A stretch of 64,000 nucleotides of DNA. It comes from Mycteria americana. Its lineage: Eukaryota; Chordata; Aves; Ciconiiformes; Ciconiidae. Location of the stretch: the NCBI RefSeq assembly GCF_035582795.1, contig NC_134365.1, forward strand, positions 219,807,887 to 219,871,886, written 5' to 3'. This document shows, piece by piece, positions 1-12,748 of this stretch. Position 1 is the first letter of the stretch; each line of letters opens with the position of its first letter. Position numbers and translations under genes: made by a program. Below the pieces are notes generated by a model. It did not search any database, was not told where the DNA came from, and worked only from the letters and a program-made list of their open reading frames with translations.

Positions 1-271
1 GCTTGATATTGCCCCTTCCAGGGAGTTTTCACCCCACTGCAAACTATTTACAGCGTGCATATTACCCCTGGGTTCAAGTATTTTACCACTGACAGCTAGA
101 GGAGTAGGATGAAACCCCAGAAAATGCAAAATTGAAATCCTTTAGACGCTCACTGGAAATTTCAGCAGCCCTATAGGGTGTGAGTTGTAAGTAAAATACA
201 TGCTGAGGCATTTTTTTTCAGAGGAGGCAATCAGGGCAAACACAGCAGCGCACATGGTTGCTGCAATATGA
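1..271. other. Unannotated upstream non-coding DNA
   Basis: I see no gene, repeat or recognisable site here. It is ordinary mixed-composition sequence ending at the 3' tip of the CR1 element that begins at 272. Confidence 0.5.
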
Positions 272-1007
272 CATAGAATCACAGGATGGTTTGAGCTGGG
301 AGGGACCTTTAAAGGTCATCTAGTCCAACCCCCCTGCCATGAGCAGGGACATCTTCCACTAGAGCAGGTTGCTCAGAGCCCCATCCAACCTCACCTTGAA
401 TGTTGCCAGGGATGGGGCATCTACCACCTCTCTGGGCAACCTGGGCCAGTGTTTCACCACCCTCATTGTAAAAAATTTCTTCCTTAGATCTAGTCTGAAT
501 CTCCCCTCTTCGTTTAAAACCATCACCCCTTGTCCTATCGCTACAGGCCCTGCTAAAAAGTCTGTCCCCATCTTTCTTACAAGTCCCTTTAAGTACTGGA
601 AGGCTGCTATAAGGTCTCCCTGCAGCCTTCTCTTCTCCAGGCTGAACAACCCCAACTCTCCCAGCCTTTCTCCACAGCAGAGGTGTTCCAGCCCTCTGAC
701 CATTTCCGTGGCCTCCTCTGGACCCGCTCCAACAGCTCCATGTCCTTCCTGTGCTGAGGGCCCCCGAGCTGGACGCAGCACTGCAGGGGGGTCTCACCAG
801 AGCGGAGCAGAGGGGCAGAATCCCCTCCCTCACCCTGCTGGCCACGCTGCTCTGGATGCAGCCCAGGATACGGTTGGCTTTCTGGGCTGTGAGCGCACAT
901 TGCCAGCTCATGTCCAGCTTTTCAGCCACCAGTACCCCCAAGTCCTTCTCCGCAGGGCTTCTCTCCATCCCTTCATCCCCCAGCCTGTGTTGATACCAGG
1001 GGTTGCC

Positions 1008-1520
1008 CTAACCCAGGTGCAGGACCCTGCACTTGGCCTTGTTGAACCTTATGAGGTTCATTTGGGCCCACTTCTCAAGCTTGTCCAGGTCCCTCTGGAT
1101 GGCATCCTGTCCCTCAGGCGTATCAGCTGCACCACTCAGCTTGGTGTCATCTGCAGCCTTGCTGAGGGTGCACTTGATCTCGCTGTCAATGTCTTTGATG
1201 AAGATACTAAACAGTCCTGGTCCCAGTACGGACCCCTGAGGGACACCACTCATCACTGATCTCCATCTGGACATTGGGCCATTGACCACTACCCTCTGGA
1301 TGCGACCATCCAACCAATTCCTTATCAACCGAACAGTTCACCCATCAAATCCATATCTCTCCAATTTAGAGAGCAGGATGCTGTGGGGGAATGTGTCACA
1401 GGCCTTAAAGAATTCCAGATAGATGACATCCATAGCTCTTCCCTTGTCCACTGATGTAGACATTCCATCATAGAAGGCCATTAGGTTGTTCAGGCAGGAC
1501 TTGCCCTTGGTGAAACCATA
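1008..1520 (-). pseudogene. CR1 ORF2 reverse-transcriptase fragment (dead)
   Basis: The minus-strand translation gives conserved reverse-transcriptase blocks in order: [27 protein letters not shown], a stop near 1339, then [26 protein letters not shown], and the catalytic box region at about 1150-1162. The box reads AADD, whereas CR1 family enzymes have F/YADD. A stop codon splits the domain, and there is no endonuclease domain and no ORF1. It encodes no working enzyme. Its value is in dating and orienting the insertion. Confidence 0.9.
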
Positions 1521-1522
1521 CT

Positions 1523-1632
1523 GTCGGCTCACATCCAGCTTTTCATCCACCAGTACCCCCCAGTCCTTCTCCGCAGGGCTGCTCTCCATCCCTTCATCCC
1601 CCAGCCTGTATGGATACCGGGGGTTGACCACG
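1523..1632 (-). repeat. Out-of-order duplicate CR1 segment
   Basis: On the minus strand this reads as [25 protein letters not shown]... and ends LDVSRQ. It matches the segment at about 895-1000, which lies downstream of the RT piece in normal CR1 order. Here it sits upstream of the RT piece and joins it in frame at SRQ|YGFT. A shared CTG (plus strand, about 1521-1523) marks the join. Template switching during reverse transcription, or a second nested insertion, would explain it. Confidence 0.8.
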
Positions 1633-4600
1633 CGTTGCTGAGCCGTGCGTGCTCCTGAGTGTGCAGAAAAGAGAGGAAACATTACGGGGAGCAGAGTGAG
1701 GCCTTCTCGCTTCGGATAAATTTAATTGTGTACATACTGCCTGAGTAAACAGTCTCATGTAAATATTGATGCCTCATATGTGGTCCCGTAACTGGGGGGG
1801 ATGCATAAAGCCCTGACCCACAGGGAATGGCTTCTTTGATGCGAGCAGCGTGATATGGTTTGGGGAAGATGGGGAGGATTCAGCCACATGAAAAAGAAGC
1901 TAAAAGCGACTTTGGGATTGAGGCTGGCAAGTCTTTAAAAAAAAAAAAGACAAAACAAAACAAAACCGAACAGCAACAAAATGCCAAAAAAGTAAAACCT
2001 CTAGCTCAGAAGCGGTATTTTAAAACTCAAATACACTTCAAAGTCTTCTGGGCATGAGGTCCCAGTGCAGCTCCCAGCACTTGGTCCTTTTCTAAAGCAC
2101 AGTCCAGCCTTTGTTTTGTGTTTGGAGAAAAAAAGTGTCAAACCACGCTGTTTGGAGAGCGCTGGGGTTTGCTGCCCTCCTGCTTGCAGGGGTGCTTTTT
2201 GAAGGGTGCAGGCTCCCCTGTGGCATGTGTGTGTGTGTGCATGTGTGACAAAAGAGAAACGCAATCGATTTTCACACTGATTTTAATAATTGATCTTTGT
2301 AGTTTAACAGTCCTCTGGGGCTCTTACCTCTCGGGAGCGGAGGAATTCCCTCGAGTGCGTCAGCCGCCGGGGGAAGAGGCATTTTCACCATCGGCAGCAA
2401 CCCCCTTTGGGGAGGATGCGCCTCGTGTTTCTCAATATCAGCCCCTTCCCTCGCCCCACGTCCGTGTGCGCTTCCTAGCAAAAATCAACCGCTCCAACGT
2501 CCAGTCTCATTTTGGGGTGAATCCAAGGAGATTGAGTTATTATTGCAATGATGGGCTTCGCTCCCCATTAAAAATCTCCCTCTGTTCAGTAACTACCACT
2601 GGGCAAACGCTGTTATATCCCCCTGGCTGCTGGATTTGCTCTGTCCAAGCTCAGGTAGATGCATACCTGGCAGCAAAGAAGAGTTATACCTTCCTTTATG
2701 TAAACTAAAAGTTAATTTTCCCCCAGGGTGGAAGCTTTTCCAGCCCTTTCTATCACGTCCACCCTGTTTTGTCTTTCCAGCCTTTAGCATTTCTTCAGCA
2801 TAACATCCGTCTGTCTGTCCCCTCGGCGCTGCCATACACCTCTGCGGGTATCCAGCGAGCTGGGGGAAATAATCACCCGGCGGCAGCCCCTGCGAAATGA
2901 AGTCATGGGCTCTCTCTGGCCGTGGGTCCCCCTGCCCCACCTTCCCCCAATAATACGTTTTGTGATGTGGATTTCTGTCGACAGAGCGAGACGCCCGGCT
3001 CTCTCCTCCTGATGAACACGTCCCGCGAGGACAATGATGGAGTTCCTGCGAAATTTTTACCGCTGACCTTTTCTCCGCTGTGGAGCGGGAATGCGTCTCC
3101 GAGTGAAGGCTGGGGACAGCGGAGAGCATGTTATAATGCTGGAAAATGTGACTCCGTCTTTGTGGAATGCCATCCCCACCCCCCCACGCACTCCTTCCCT
3201 TTTCTTCTACCCCCCCCTTTAGAAAAATGCAGCGCTGAAAACTTGAAAATTTAAGGCAAAAAATTGCCGTCTGCTCCCCCCCTCCCCTTCCCAGCTCCGT
3301 CTGAACAAGCAGCCAAGCTGTTAAATGCTTTTACCTGCTGTGTCCAAGTCAAAAGTTAAATAATGTGTGAACGAATGTGGAAGGAAAACAAGAGGCAGAG
3401 AGGGAGCGCGGGAGAGAGCCCCTGTTACAACAAGATAATTGTTACATTATGAGAAACAAATAACACGCTGCTCCTCTCCGGGTCTGTGTCCGTGACATCT
3501 TGACAGGTACATCTGAAGTTAATTACATGCCTCTCGTTAGGTCTCGCTCTGCCGCTGAGGCCGGATCCTGCGAACGCACGTCCCAGAGCATCGCACCCTG
3601 GCAGCCAGCGCTCGCTTTTTGGATGTCAAGGGGTTTGCAACAGGGTCGGTTTGCTTTCTGTGGGCCATTGCGGCTGCAAAAACGCCTTTGCCAAGAGGCT
3701 GGGATATCCCAACCAGCTGTGCGTGGTGGGTTGGATGCTGGTGTCACGGGACCTGCCTTTCACCCATGCCCACAAAGAGAAGTCTATGGCTCCTGCCAAC
3801 AGGAGAGAGGTGTATTATTCTTGCCGACTATATAGTGCAGTTGCCACATCTTCTCGGGGCTTGTTTGCTGCTCCTTGATGCTGGAAAGCTGCTGCTGTCT
3901 AACCCGATGCGTTCCCATCTACATAGAGATGCTGGTTTAATCCTGCATGTTTCCACTGTTGCTGAATCTCCTTCACCGCATCTCAAGTTTGACGCTTCCT
4001 CCTTCTGCAAACCCTCCACCAGATCGCCCATCCCACCTTCATCCCCATGGCGGGGTGTTCTGGGTGTCTATGCATTATTTTTAAGTGCTAGTAGTTGGGC
4101 CAATGGGATAAATGAAAGGGAACTTGGTCCCTTCTGGACATGGATTCATCTCACCTGCATCAGCCACCAGATGTCTTTGCTGCCTTGGTGTTTGATGGAG
4201 AGTTTCTTGGAGAGCAGTTCATCTGTCTTCTTGCATGGCTGCGTTTAGAAGAGGTGTATCAAAGCATCCCTCTCTCTACGTTGACTATAAGGGAAGCTGG
4301 ACCTGACTACCTTGGATGGAGGGGACATGCTGATGAATGTGTTTGGTCAGATGTCTCCTGCCCCATGTGTAAAAATGTGTGGTGCGCTCATTAAGGATGC
4401 TAATTTAGTCTCCCCTTTGTTTTAATATTGCTTTGATTGCGGTTCACGTTCAAAGAGATAAGGAATTTGATGGGTGAAGGGATGATGTGGGTTTTCCTTC
4501 AAACTCTTCCCCCAGACCTGCGTTTTTCACGCTGGATCTGAGTTTCTTAAAGGGAGGGAGCAAAGACAGGAGGCTGTACATGCATGGTACAAAAAGGGCA

Positions 4601-6910
4601 ACGTCTCTTCCCCTGCCCACGTTAGGTGCGAAGAGCCCAGGACCACCCAGGCCGACCCAGCAAAGTGGATTTGTCTGCATTACTGACCAAGAGGCCACCA
4701 GAAGATGAGCTTGAGTCCATCCGGATGGTCCATACCGCTCACCCCCTGCCCCATGCCCAGTCTGGGATGAGTTTACTCAAGAGTCCTCATGGGCAGGGAG
4801 CGTGAGTCTGAACCTGTTTTGGCCCCTTCTATCCTATGCATAGACCTATAGCACTAATCCCAGCAGGATTCACACCCTCAAGCATTGGTTTTGTGCTAGA
4901 AAACACCACTCCAATGGTCTGCAGCACAGCCTGCATATTATTTCAGACAGTTAAACTTGGCCAAAACACACAAAACAGTTGTTATGTCTTGGGGCCAGAG
5001 GGGCAACACGTGAGCTGGGGGAAAGCGGCACTGTGTGCGGTGTAGGGGGGATGTGCTCCAGACAGGGACAGCCCTGAGCGGTGTGGACACCCACCGGTCC
5101 ATACCGCTTGGCCTCAGGGCAGGGACACTTGCTAGTCCTCTGTTATTTGACAGTATAGACGTGGCCTACGAATCCCACCGCTAAGAGCTTCTGTGTTTCT
5201 TTACATGATCTTCATCTATACCCCAACATTAACCACAGCTCTTTGGGCGAAGATTTCTGGCTATGTCCACATCACCAGGCTATGCAGAGTGAAAAAGTGC
5301 TGAAGACTTGACATCCACCCTCCAAAGAGGGTTTTTTTGGAATAGCTCTAACCTCGTCCCATGGACCCACTCTTGGTCAATGTGTGGTAGGTGCTTCCCT
5401 GGAGCAGGTCTTCTGATTTGGGTTTGTTGTCAACTGAAACATCAGTGCAGACACACGCCTTCCCCTTGGACAGATGCAATCGTGAGGAAGACCATGAAAA
5501 GCTTTCCCACCGCCGAGTCCTTGTTCTTTGACTTTTGCTTCAACTTTGAAGTTCAAATAAAACCAGAAACTTGAAAGAAAACCTCATCCCAAAGCTTCCC
5601 AGAGACAGCTTCACCCTTGCAGCCATAGCAAGACCACAAGCTGTTTGCTCAGGGCTGGCATACCTCGCCTTGCTCTTTCACAGATGCTTAGCAGAGTCTC
5701 ACCTCCATCTCAAACCCCAAGTCCAGATGATCTTCATCTGCCCAGGGTTTTACTTTTTATTTGCACCCCTCTAATAATGACGTTACTGTTCCCCTGGGCA
5801 TCTTCGTCAATACAAATGAACATCTCCTGTGTCTTTTTCTCCAAGGATGAATTTTGATGGCTTCCTTCAGCTATTACTTTAATGTACATTATGGATTTAC
5901 TATAACCAGTGCTTTCTGACTTTCTAACTTGGTTGGAAAACTCCCACAAAGAAAATAATCAATGGCGAGTAAATAAGCATTGCCACACGCTCCACAACAA
6001 ATTTACGATCTGGATACCCTCAAGACTTCTAAGTAAAGACCACATGTATTTTTTTTTCAAACATTTTATTTGGCAGGTGTTCCTGGAAGACCAGGTCTCA
6101 GTGGTGGGGTTGGGAACTGACTGAACAAGACCCGTAGCCATGCTTATGAGATTGCAAGCATTTTTAAGGCTCTTGGAGAAAACACCAAACAAAGTAGTTT
6201 GAAATCAGGTTGAAGGTACTTTCTCAAGATTTTTTTTCCCAGAGGCAAAATATATCACACAAGACTCTTGTCTTTCTATCACTCACAGATAGGTGAAGGT
6301 AATTCATTTGATGTTCACTCCGCTGAGTAGACCTGCCTCTAGCCTACCATGTATTTTTAATATTAGTCCTAAAAACATTCCAGGTACAGTCCTAGATGCT
6401 GGAGGGATTTCAGAAATGCTTTTGTGCTGCATGCCAAAATGCTAAAAGCAGGGCTAGATTGTGTCATCAGTTTTCAATCAAGCCTCTCTGTGCCTCTTTT
6501 TGTAAGTTGCTAAAAAAGTTACACATAAAATGGTGAGCAAAGACTTTCCATATAGCTTAAAAAATTAGGTTCCTCATCGCAACTGCTGTAGGTGGTTTGG
6601 GGTGTTCTGCTGAAGGACCTGGTCCTGTCTGGGTTCATATGGCAGCGGCAAGGAGAGGGAAATACTTTTGCTTGGCTTAGTTTGCACATTTGCTCTGGTT
6701 TGCACCAAATTTGATCATCATATTTTACAATTCCATCCCAAGCAGGAAATCTAGACTATGGATCAGTGGCTGCCCTAATTTTTATTGGCAAATCATGATC
6801 TTTATTGGTGGAATTATGAGCTAGCTGGACTTTACAGTTTTTGTGTAATGAAGCCAATCTATTACTACCAGTGTGATGTTTTAAATTTAAAGTAGCAGAG
6901 AACAAAGGTA
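1633..6910. other. Upstream intergenic DNA
   Basis: No exon with splice-site support is seen. The stretch holds an A-rich run near 1937-1980, a short (TG)n tract at about 2226-2245, and C-rich low-complexity runs near 3177-3290. Open frames such as 3619-4248 (plus, 209 codons) have no recognisable domain and look like chance. A block at about 3300-3540 is listed separately as a candidate regulatory element. Confidence 0.5.
3300..3540. promoter_or_regulatory. Candidate conserved non-coding element
   Basis: This AT-richer block stands out from its C-rich flanks. It has a dense set of transcription-factor-like words, including ACAAGATAATTGTTACATTA (near 3430), ACAAATAACA and GTTAATTACATG. The closely spaced ACAA..TTGT half sites resemble SOX sites and the TAAT cores resemble homeodomain sites. 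It lies about 19.6 kb upstream of the predicted WNT11 start. This is inference from motif density only; no alignment was possible. Confidence 0.25.
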
Positions 6911-7046
6911 GCTTTCTTCTTGCTTTCCTCCTCTCTTTCTCTTTCTCTCTTTCTCTCCTTTTCTTTCTTTCCCTCTTTCCTTCTTTCTCACATTCTTTTT
7001 CCTTCCTTCCTTCCTTCCTCCCTTCCTCCCTTCCTTCCTTCCTTCT
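6911..7046. repeat. CT-rich (CTTT/CCTT)n microsatellite
   Basis: About 135 bp of almost pure pyrimidine on the plus strand. It begins with CTTT/CTCT words and ends in a regular CCTT array (about 7000-7044). It is probably length-polymorphic. No gene is attached. Confidence 0.9.
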
Positions 7047-10000
7047 GTATTGACAGGAGGTCAGTCACTCCAATGTGGACACAGTTACTTTGACAAAAGA
7101 GCTTGGTATTAGAAGAAGAAAAGAACCCATACTAGCAAGATGAAGTGTTCTTGCTGATGCAGCTGTGGTGAGAACTGCATCTCTACCCAGCTTGGTCCCA
7201 CTGATATGTGAGATAGAGCCCTAAATCCAGAGATCACAGATACAAATTCAGTCTGGACTTTTCTGTTCTGTTTTTTCCAAACCAGAGATCCACATTTCCA
7301 AAAGCATCCTGCAGCACTGGTGATTGTGCTAGTCCAAAATGGCAAAGGCTTATCCAAATCCCCTGCAGAGCAGTGTTTGGTAGGGACAACACCGTCCATC
7401 ACCTTCAGAGGAAGCAGAGCTGGCTGGATTAGACACCCACCTTCAGGAAGGCTGAAGAAAGGTGAGACAAATCAAACCTTTTGTGGTTATGGCTGGATGG
7501 TACCAACCATCACATGAAATACAGCAGTTCCCAACCAAAATGCTGGCTCTGACCTCAGCTCCAGGGCTCCCAATTGCCCTTTGGAGAATCCTCTCTCCCT
7601 CTGCTGACTATGGAAGATCCGAAGGATCTCAGATAACTACCGTAAGTGCTTAAAATTATCCAGCGTGAATACTCCCCCTCCCTTTGCCTCCCCCCAGGCT
7701 CTGCCCCAAAGAGTTGGAATCGGGATGAGAAGGTCAAGGAGAGGAATAGGGACATATGGGGTGAAATCATGGGCTTTGCAACACCCCCAGGTCACTGCTG
7801 GAGCAGGGAATGCAGCCCCAGCATCTCTGTTTCTAAACCAGGATCAAACGTACCAAATGGCTCAGCAGTGATTAACTCTAGCAGGACTTTGTGTTTCACT
7901 TCCAAAAAGTAAGAAAACCCAAACCACCGGCCCTTTTCAGCCTTTTTATTTTATTTTATTTTTTTTTTCCCAGGCTGGGAGGTGGGAAGGATGTGAAGGA
8001 TCAGGCCCTTGGTGCTGCCGGAGGTGGTGCCGGAGCCAGAGGAGCACATCTGGCTTCTCAGATCCTGGGACGGGTTGGCAGCGTGAGCAGCAAGAATGAG
8101 CCACACTTTATTTGTAAACCGTGCGAAGTTGCAATGGTGTCGCCGCAGCGCAACAAACATCGAGTCCCACGGTGCCGGTTTTACTGCCTGCATCCAGACC
8201 AAAGCCTTGCTTTAATATTGCGTGCACATAATCTTCAGTTTGTAACATTTACTTAATTCCTTATTGTTAAAAACCCCAGAGGAAGAATAGGCTAGTCCTA
8301 ACCTTTTCTGGACCGCAGTTCTGAGCTATTAATCTGTCACGTCAGCATATTTTATTAATACTGTTTTCCTGCGGACGATAGGTGGAATACATCATAAGTC
8401 ACTTACCATCTGCTGTGTAAGTGCGTTGTAAAATATCTTTCTTCCATAGATTATTGCTTTGATAGATTAGGGGTTTGTACAGCCATGATACCTCATCCCA
8501 TCAATTTTAAGCTCCCAGGAGAACCCTCACAGCTGAAGTATCTGACCAATGCAAAAGTCTTTAACGGCATCTCACTGTGCCCTTGCAGGCTAGGAAAGTG
8601 CTATTACACCCGCTTTCCAGATGAGGACACGGTGTCCTGGTTTCGTGCTGCATTGCTTTAATTAAGAGCGTTTTCTGCTTCTCTCCATCCCTAGGCAATG
8701 GGGAGAGAGAAGCAGGTCTAGAGAGGAACAGCCTTTTCTCCAGACTGAATCAGGGATGGATCTGGGACTGGAAGCTTTCCTAGAGGTGCCTTGTAGCATC
8801 CCAGCCACCAAGCTCTGCTCTTTGGAGCTTGAACATGTCTACAGCACCAGCTTTTATGGGCAGAGCTGCATCAAGGCAATGGGTGACCTACAGACCATCC
8901 CAGAGCAGCAGCGTCCCTGGGAGCAAAGCTCACCCCCTGCCATCAGAATCCACCTCAGGCTGTTTTAGCTGTATGTAAAAGCTGGGTGCTTAAGTATAAA
9001 GAATTATGTAGGGATAAAAAATAAGAAAAAGGGAGGCACCACAACAGAAAGAGTTTATTTCCAGCCTAGAGAAGGTCTCTAAAGAAGGTGGGCTGAACTG
9101 GAAGTGTGCTTGCTCCATCCCACCATAATTGCAAGATAGTGTCACTCCCTTTCATTGCACTATTTTTCACGTTTACAGAGATGGGGAATCCGTGGGCAGC
9201 TGATACATCAGCGGTTCCCATTCTGCTTTCCCTGATGCAATGTGTCCTGCTGGTGGCTATTTTTCCCCCCCAGTAAATCCTTGTCCATGATGCAGCTGTG
9301 TCTGTGCTGTGCTCAGCTCTATTGAGTCCTCGCCTTGGTTTCTCCTTGCGGAGATGACTGAAGAGCTTTCTGAGCTGGTGGTACATCTGAGCCACTGAAT
9401 GGATGAGTTTGGCCCCAGGAACCAGCAGTTTCTGGTGGGCTGGAGCTGCTGTCAAACCTGAACCCCACCTGAACTTAAGTGATCCTTTTGGGAAAATTCA
9501 GCCTTTCTGGAGGGGGGCTTGGAAAACAAGGGTTCATCAAAGGTGTGATTCAGCAAGATGTAGAGCAAGGGGGTCAAGGTGCTTTTGAGTGACATATGTC
9601 TGGTGTGTTTTTTTGTATTAAAATATGCATTACATACATTGAGAAATTCAGTGTGAAGAGCTGAGGAACAGATCAAACATGAGACACCCATGAGGATGGG
9701 GAATAAAGATGTCGATCAAAGGACTGAGGCGTATCAGCTACAATCTGTAGTCCAAGAGATGCAGAGGAGACCATGGCAAATGAGATGTGGCATTGCCCAG
9801 CTGGATTTTCCCTGCACCTCAGTCCCAAAATACCCCAAACCAAAGTGGACCACCCTTCCTTGCTGCCCCTAAGGACTTGTGTCCAACACCTTGGCATGCT
9901 CAGCACCCCAAAGCCCTCATCTACCTGAAAGCAGTTCAGCATCCTCAGGGTTAAATCAGATTTGATATCCAACCAAGACCTGGCAGCTGAATTTCAGCCC

Positions 10001-12404
10001 AGCATGAGTTTTTACGATCAAATTATAGACCCCAGCAAAAGAAAAAAGTACCAAAAAAAAAATCCAGTCCAAGGTTTATAATGGAAATCATGACAGAGCC
10101 ATGATTGTAGTAGCAGGAACAGCATCACTGTAATACAGTCGTAAACTGGTGCCGTCCTGTGGGGTATTATAAAAGGAAGAAAAGGCGTCTAAAGAGCACT
10201 TGGTACCCCCAAAAGGTCTGAGGAGGTGGGTGCCATGACTGGATGGGAAAAGGGCTGCTTGCCAAGATGAACTTTAAAGGATTAAATCTCCTCCCTGGTG
10301 CAAAATAGCATCCACTGTGTCTCCGCAGCCCCGTGTCGAGGGAGGTGAGATGCTGAACCAGCCCTTCTGCGGGGGTCCTGCCAGCTCCTTGCACCTCTGA
10401 GACAGGGAAAATTAAACGTATCCATTTCCAGGATGGACGGCTGTCTATATGTGGGTAAACTCAAATTATATTGGGCAAAGAAATGCTGGATTGCAGTGAT
10501 TTTTCACGATGTGGATCTAACAAGGTGGAGACGCAGCCTTTTCCAACATTTAAGTAGAAAAAAAAGTAATAAAGCTTCTGGATCTCATCTTTATTATTAT
10601 CTGGTCATAAAGGGAGGCAAAGCATTTGTGAGCTGCTTGCAAATCCCAGCTTCTGAACTCCTGCTCTAGATCCTGGGTTTGCAACGAGTTTGGTCCATCC
10701 TCTCCAGGACCTCTTAAAAAGACGGAACAGAAATGATGTTTGGCTCCGGCAGAAAGTGAAAGCCGAGAATGATACAATAAAGAAACAATGGTCACATTTT
10801 ATTGCCTTACTCACCCATGGTTTCTTGAGTATGACTTATGGAAGCTTTGATTTACGCTGGTGCAAGCTTTATCTGCTGCTGTCTTGGCCGGCTCATTCTT
10901 AATACTGAGACCTATGGGCCTCTGCTGACTTTCTTGGTTAAATAAATTAAAGCAAATATAAACGTTAATGGAAGCCACTTTATTTATGGCTAGATTGGAG
11001 CACTGTCTCTTACACCGTGGGTCCAATCCAAAATCCATTAATCCAAAGCCTACTGACATCCCTGCATCAGGCCCTGTCTTTGGGTTTTTCCTTCTCACTA
11101 TGAAAGGGGCAACTAAAAAATAATTTTAAATGAGAATACATTATCTCACAAAAGCCATTCTGCACAAAACTTTCAACCCTTGGCACCTCTGGGGAGGCAG
11201 AGCATTCGGGATACTTTAGTGGCTGTTGTTTGAAGGCTAAAGATATTCCTCCCGCAGCGATGCCTCCACTCCCCTTTCCTCTCCATGCCAACCATCCCAC
11301 CCTCTAAATATCTCCTCATGAAACGTTTTGCAATGCATCACACGTTGTTTGTGGCCAAACACATTTTTGGCTCTTCTGTATGATACGGAACCTACTTCCA
11401 GCTCTTCAGACACTTTCTCAGACTGTTCCTTGCCAAACCTTTATTTTTTTGGCCTGGTTAGATGGAGAAAGCTTTCTGCTGCTTTTATTATTATTATTGT
11501 TATTTTATTATTATTGTTTATTCAGAGATGCTTTCTGCCACATATACTTGGATAACTACTGGCTTGCCATTCCAGTGTGTGCCTTAATGCATTCTGGTAT
11601 GCTCCTTCCCCTTGCCCCTATATTTCACCTTCTCCAGTTTCAAAAACCCCCAAACCACCACAAAAGCAAGAAAACAAAACAACACCCCAACAACCAAAGA
11701 ACAGCGGTGTGCTCTTTTTGTGCTGAAGAGAAGAAGATCAGAAGAAAAGGGCAGCACAAAACAGTAAAAAAAGTGGAAAAATATGGGAGTTGTCCCGCAG
11801 AGTATTAGGATGAGTCAGTAATTGAAGCTGTTGTGTTTTCAGACGGAAGTAGCAAGTTCTGGGTTATTCTCATAGCATAATGTCTTACTGCTATCACAGC
11901 CGTGGGAGGGATGAAAGGAGCAGTGAGAAGGAGGATCAGCTCCTCAGTGAATATGAATTATTATAGTTTATCGAGGCTGTGGCTTTTCACATCTGAATGT
12001 GTCCTGTTGATATTAATAGAGCTTTTCCACCGAGTCAAGCGGGGACTGGATTCAGAGGCTGAAAGGCAAGAAGAAAGTGTTCGGTCAGATCTCCAGCATG
12101 GAGAGGGATGGGGAATCTACCCAAAATGGTCACAGCACCAAGCCCCCAACCTCTGTGTGAGCACAAGTGCATCCTTTGGGATGGCATACAGACTTGTTGG
12201 GTTTATAGACAGCGTGGTCCTTCCCAGCCATGACTGTTAAAGCATGTGCACACCCAGATGTGTGGCTCTGCAGGATTAGGAAGCTGTCAGTCTAACAGAT
12301 CAGGATAATTCAAGGAGGCCTGATGCTTTTGTATCCGTGTTTAAAAATAAAGGATACTATTTATATTGCAGCAGTGGTGTTTGGGAGCCCTGGCTTGCTT
12401 TGTG
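7047..12404. other. Upstream intergenic DNA
   Basis: I find no supported exon, RNA gene or well-preserved repeat. Short low-complexity pieces are a T-run at about 7945-7970, TTATTA repeats near 11,487-11,515 and an A-rich tract near 11,650-11,700. A possible regulatory block at about 8180-8470 is listed separately. Confidence 0.5.
8180..8470. promoter_or_regulatory. Candidate conserved non-coding element
   Basis: An AT-rich stretch with many homeodomain-like and POU-like words (CTTTAATATTG, TACTTAATTCCTTATTGTTAA, CTATTAATCTGTCACGTCA, TTTTATTAATACTG) and one E-box-like CACGTC core. It contains no coding potential and no repeat I recognise. The sequence complexity and motif density resemble developmental enhancers. 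The call is inference and needs a multi-bird alignment. Confidence 0.2.
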
Positions 12405-12748
12405 CCAGGCAACTACCTGAAAGGAGGTTGTAGCGAGGGGAGTGTTGGTCTCTTCTCCCAAGTAACAAGTGATAGGACAAGAGGAAATGGCCTCAAGTTG
12501 TGCCAGGGGAGGTTTAGTTTGGATATTAGGAAAAATTTCTTCACCGCAAGGGTTGTCAAGCATTGGAAGAGGCTGCCCAGGGAAGTGGTGGAGTCGCCAT
12601 CCCTGGAGGTATTTAAAAGACGTGTAGATGTGGCACTTAGGGACATGGTTGAGTGGTGGACTTGGCAGTGCTAGGTTAACGGTTGGACTTGATGATCTTA
12701 AAGATCTTTTCCAACTTAAATGATTCTATGATTCTATGATTCTATAAC
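12405..12748 (+). mobile_element. CR1 LINE 3' end, severely 5'-truncated
   Basis: About 340 bp of a CR1 element in sense orientation. The plus-strand translation shows the CR1 ORF2 C-terminus: [49 protein letters not shown]. It is followed by the CR1 3' UTR block and three ATTCTATG-type octamers (about 12,720-12,745). The reading frame is open over this short piece, so the copy is younger than the fossil copies later in the window. The 5' limit is approximate. Confidence 0.92.

Larger units (their letters stand above)
272..1632 (-). mobile_element. CR1 LINE fragment, 5'-truncated and rearranged
   Basis: This is the 3' part of a chicken-repeat-1 non-LTR retrotransposon in antisense orientation. 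Its 3' tip is the octamer CATAGAAT (272-279), the complement of the CR1 tail unit ATTCTATG, next to the typical GGACCTTTAAAGGTCATCTAG block. Read on the minus strand, the body translates in all three frames into pieces of the CR1 ORF2 C-terminus, such as [30 protein letters not shown] and [11 protein letters not shown]. It is therefore broken by several frameshifts. The element is unusual because 1523-1632 repeats, diverged, the piece found at about 895-1000, placed before the reverse-transcriptase segment instead of after it. It cannot move by itself. Confidence 0.93.

Noticed and set aside
369..1259. Plus-strand 296-codon frame at the left end
   Set aside because: It is the antisense of a decayed CR1 ORF2; the minus strand carries the recognisable reverse-transcriptase motifs.
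3619..4248. 209-codon plus open frame upstream
   Set aside because: No domain, no splice context and no typical codon pattern; taken as a chance frame.
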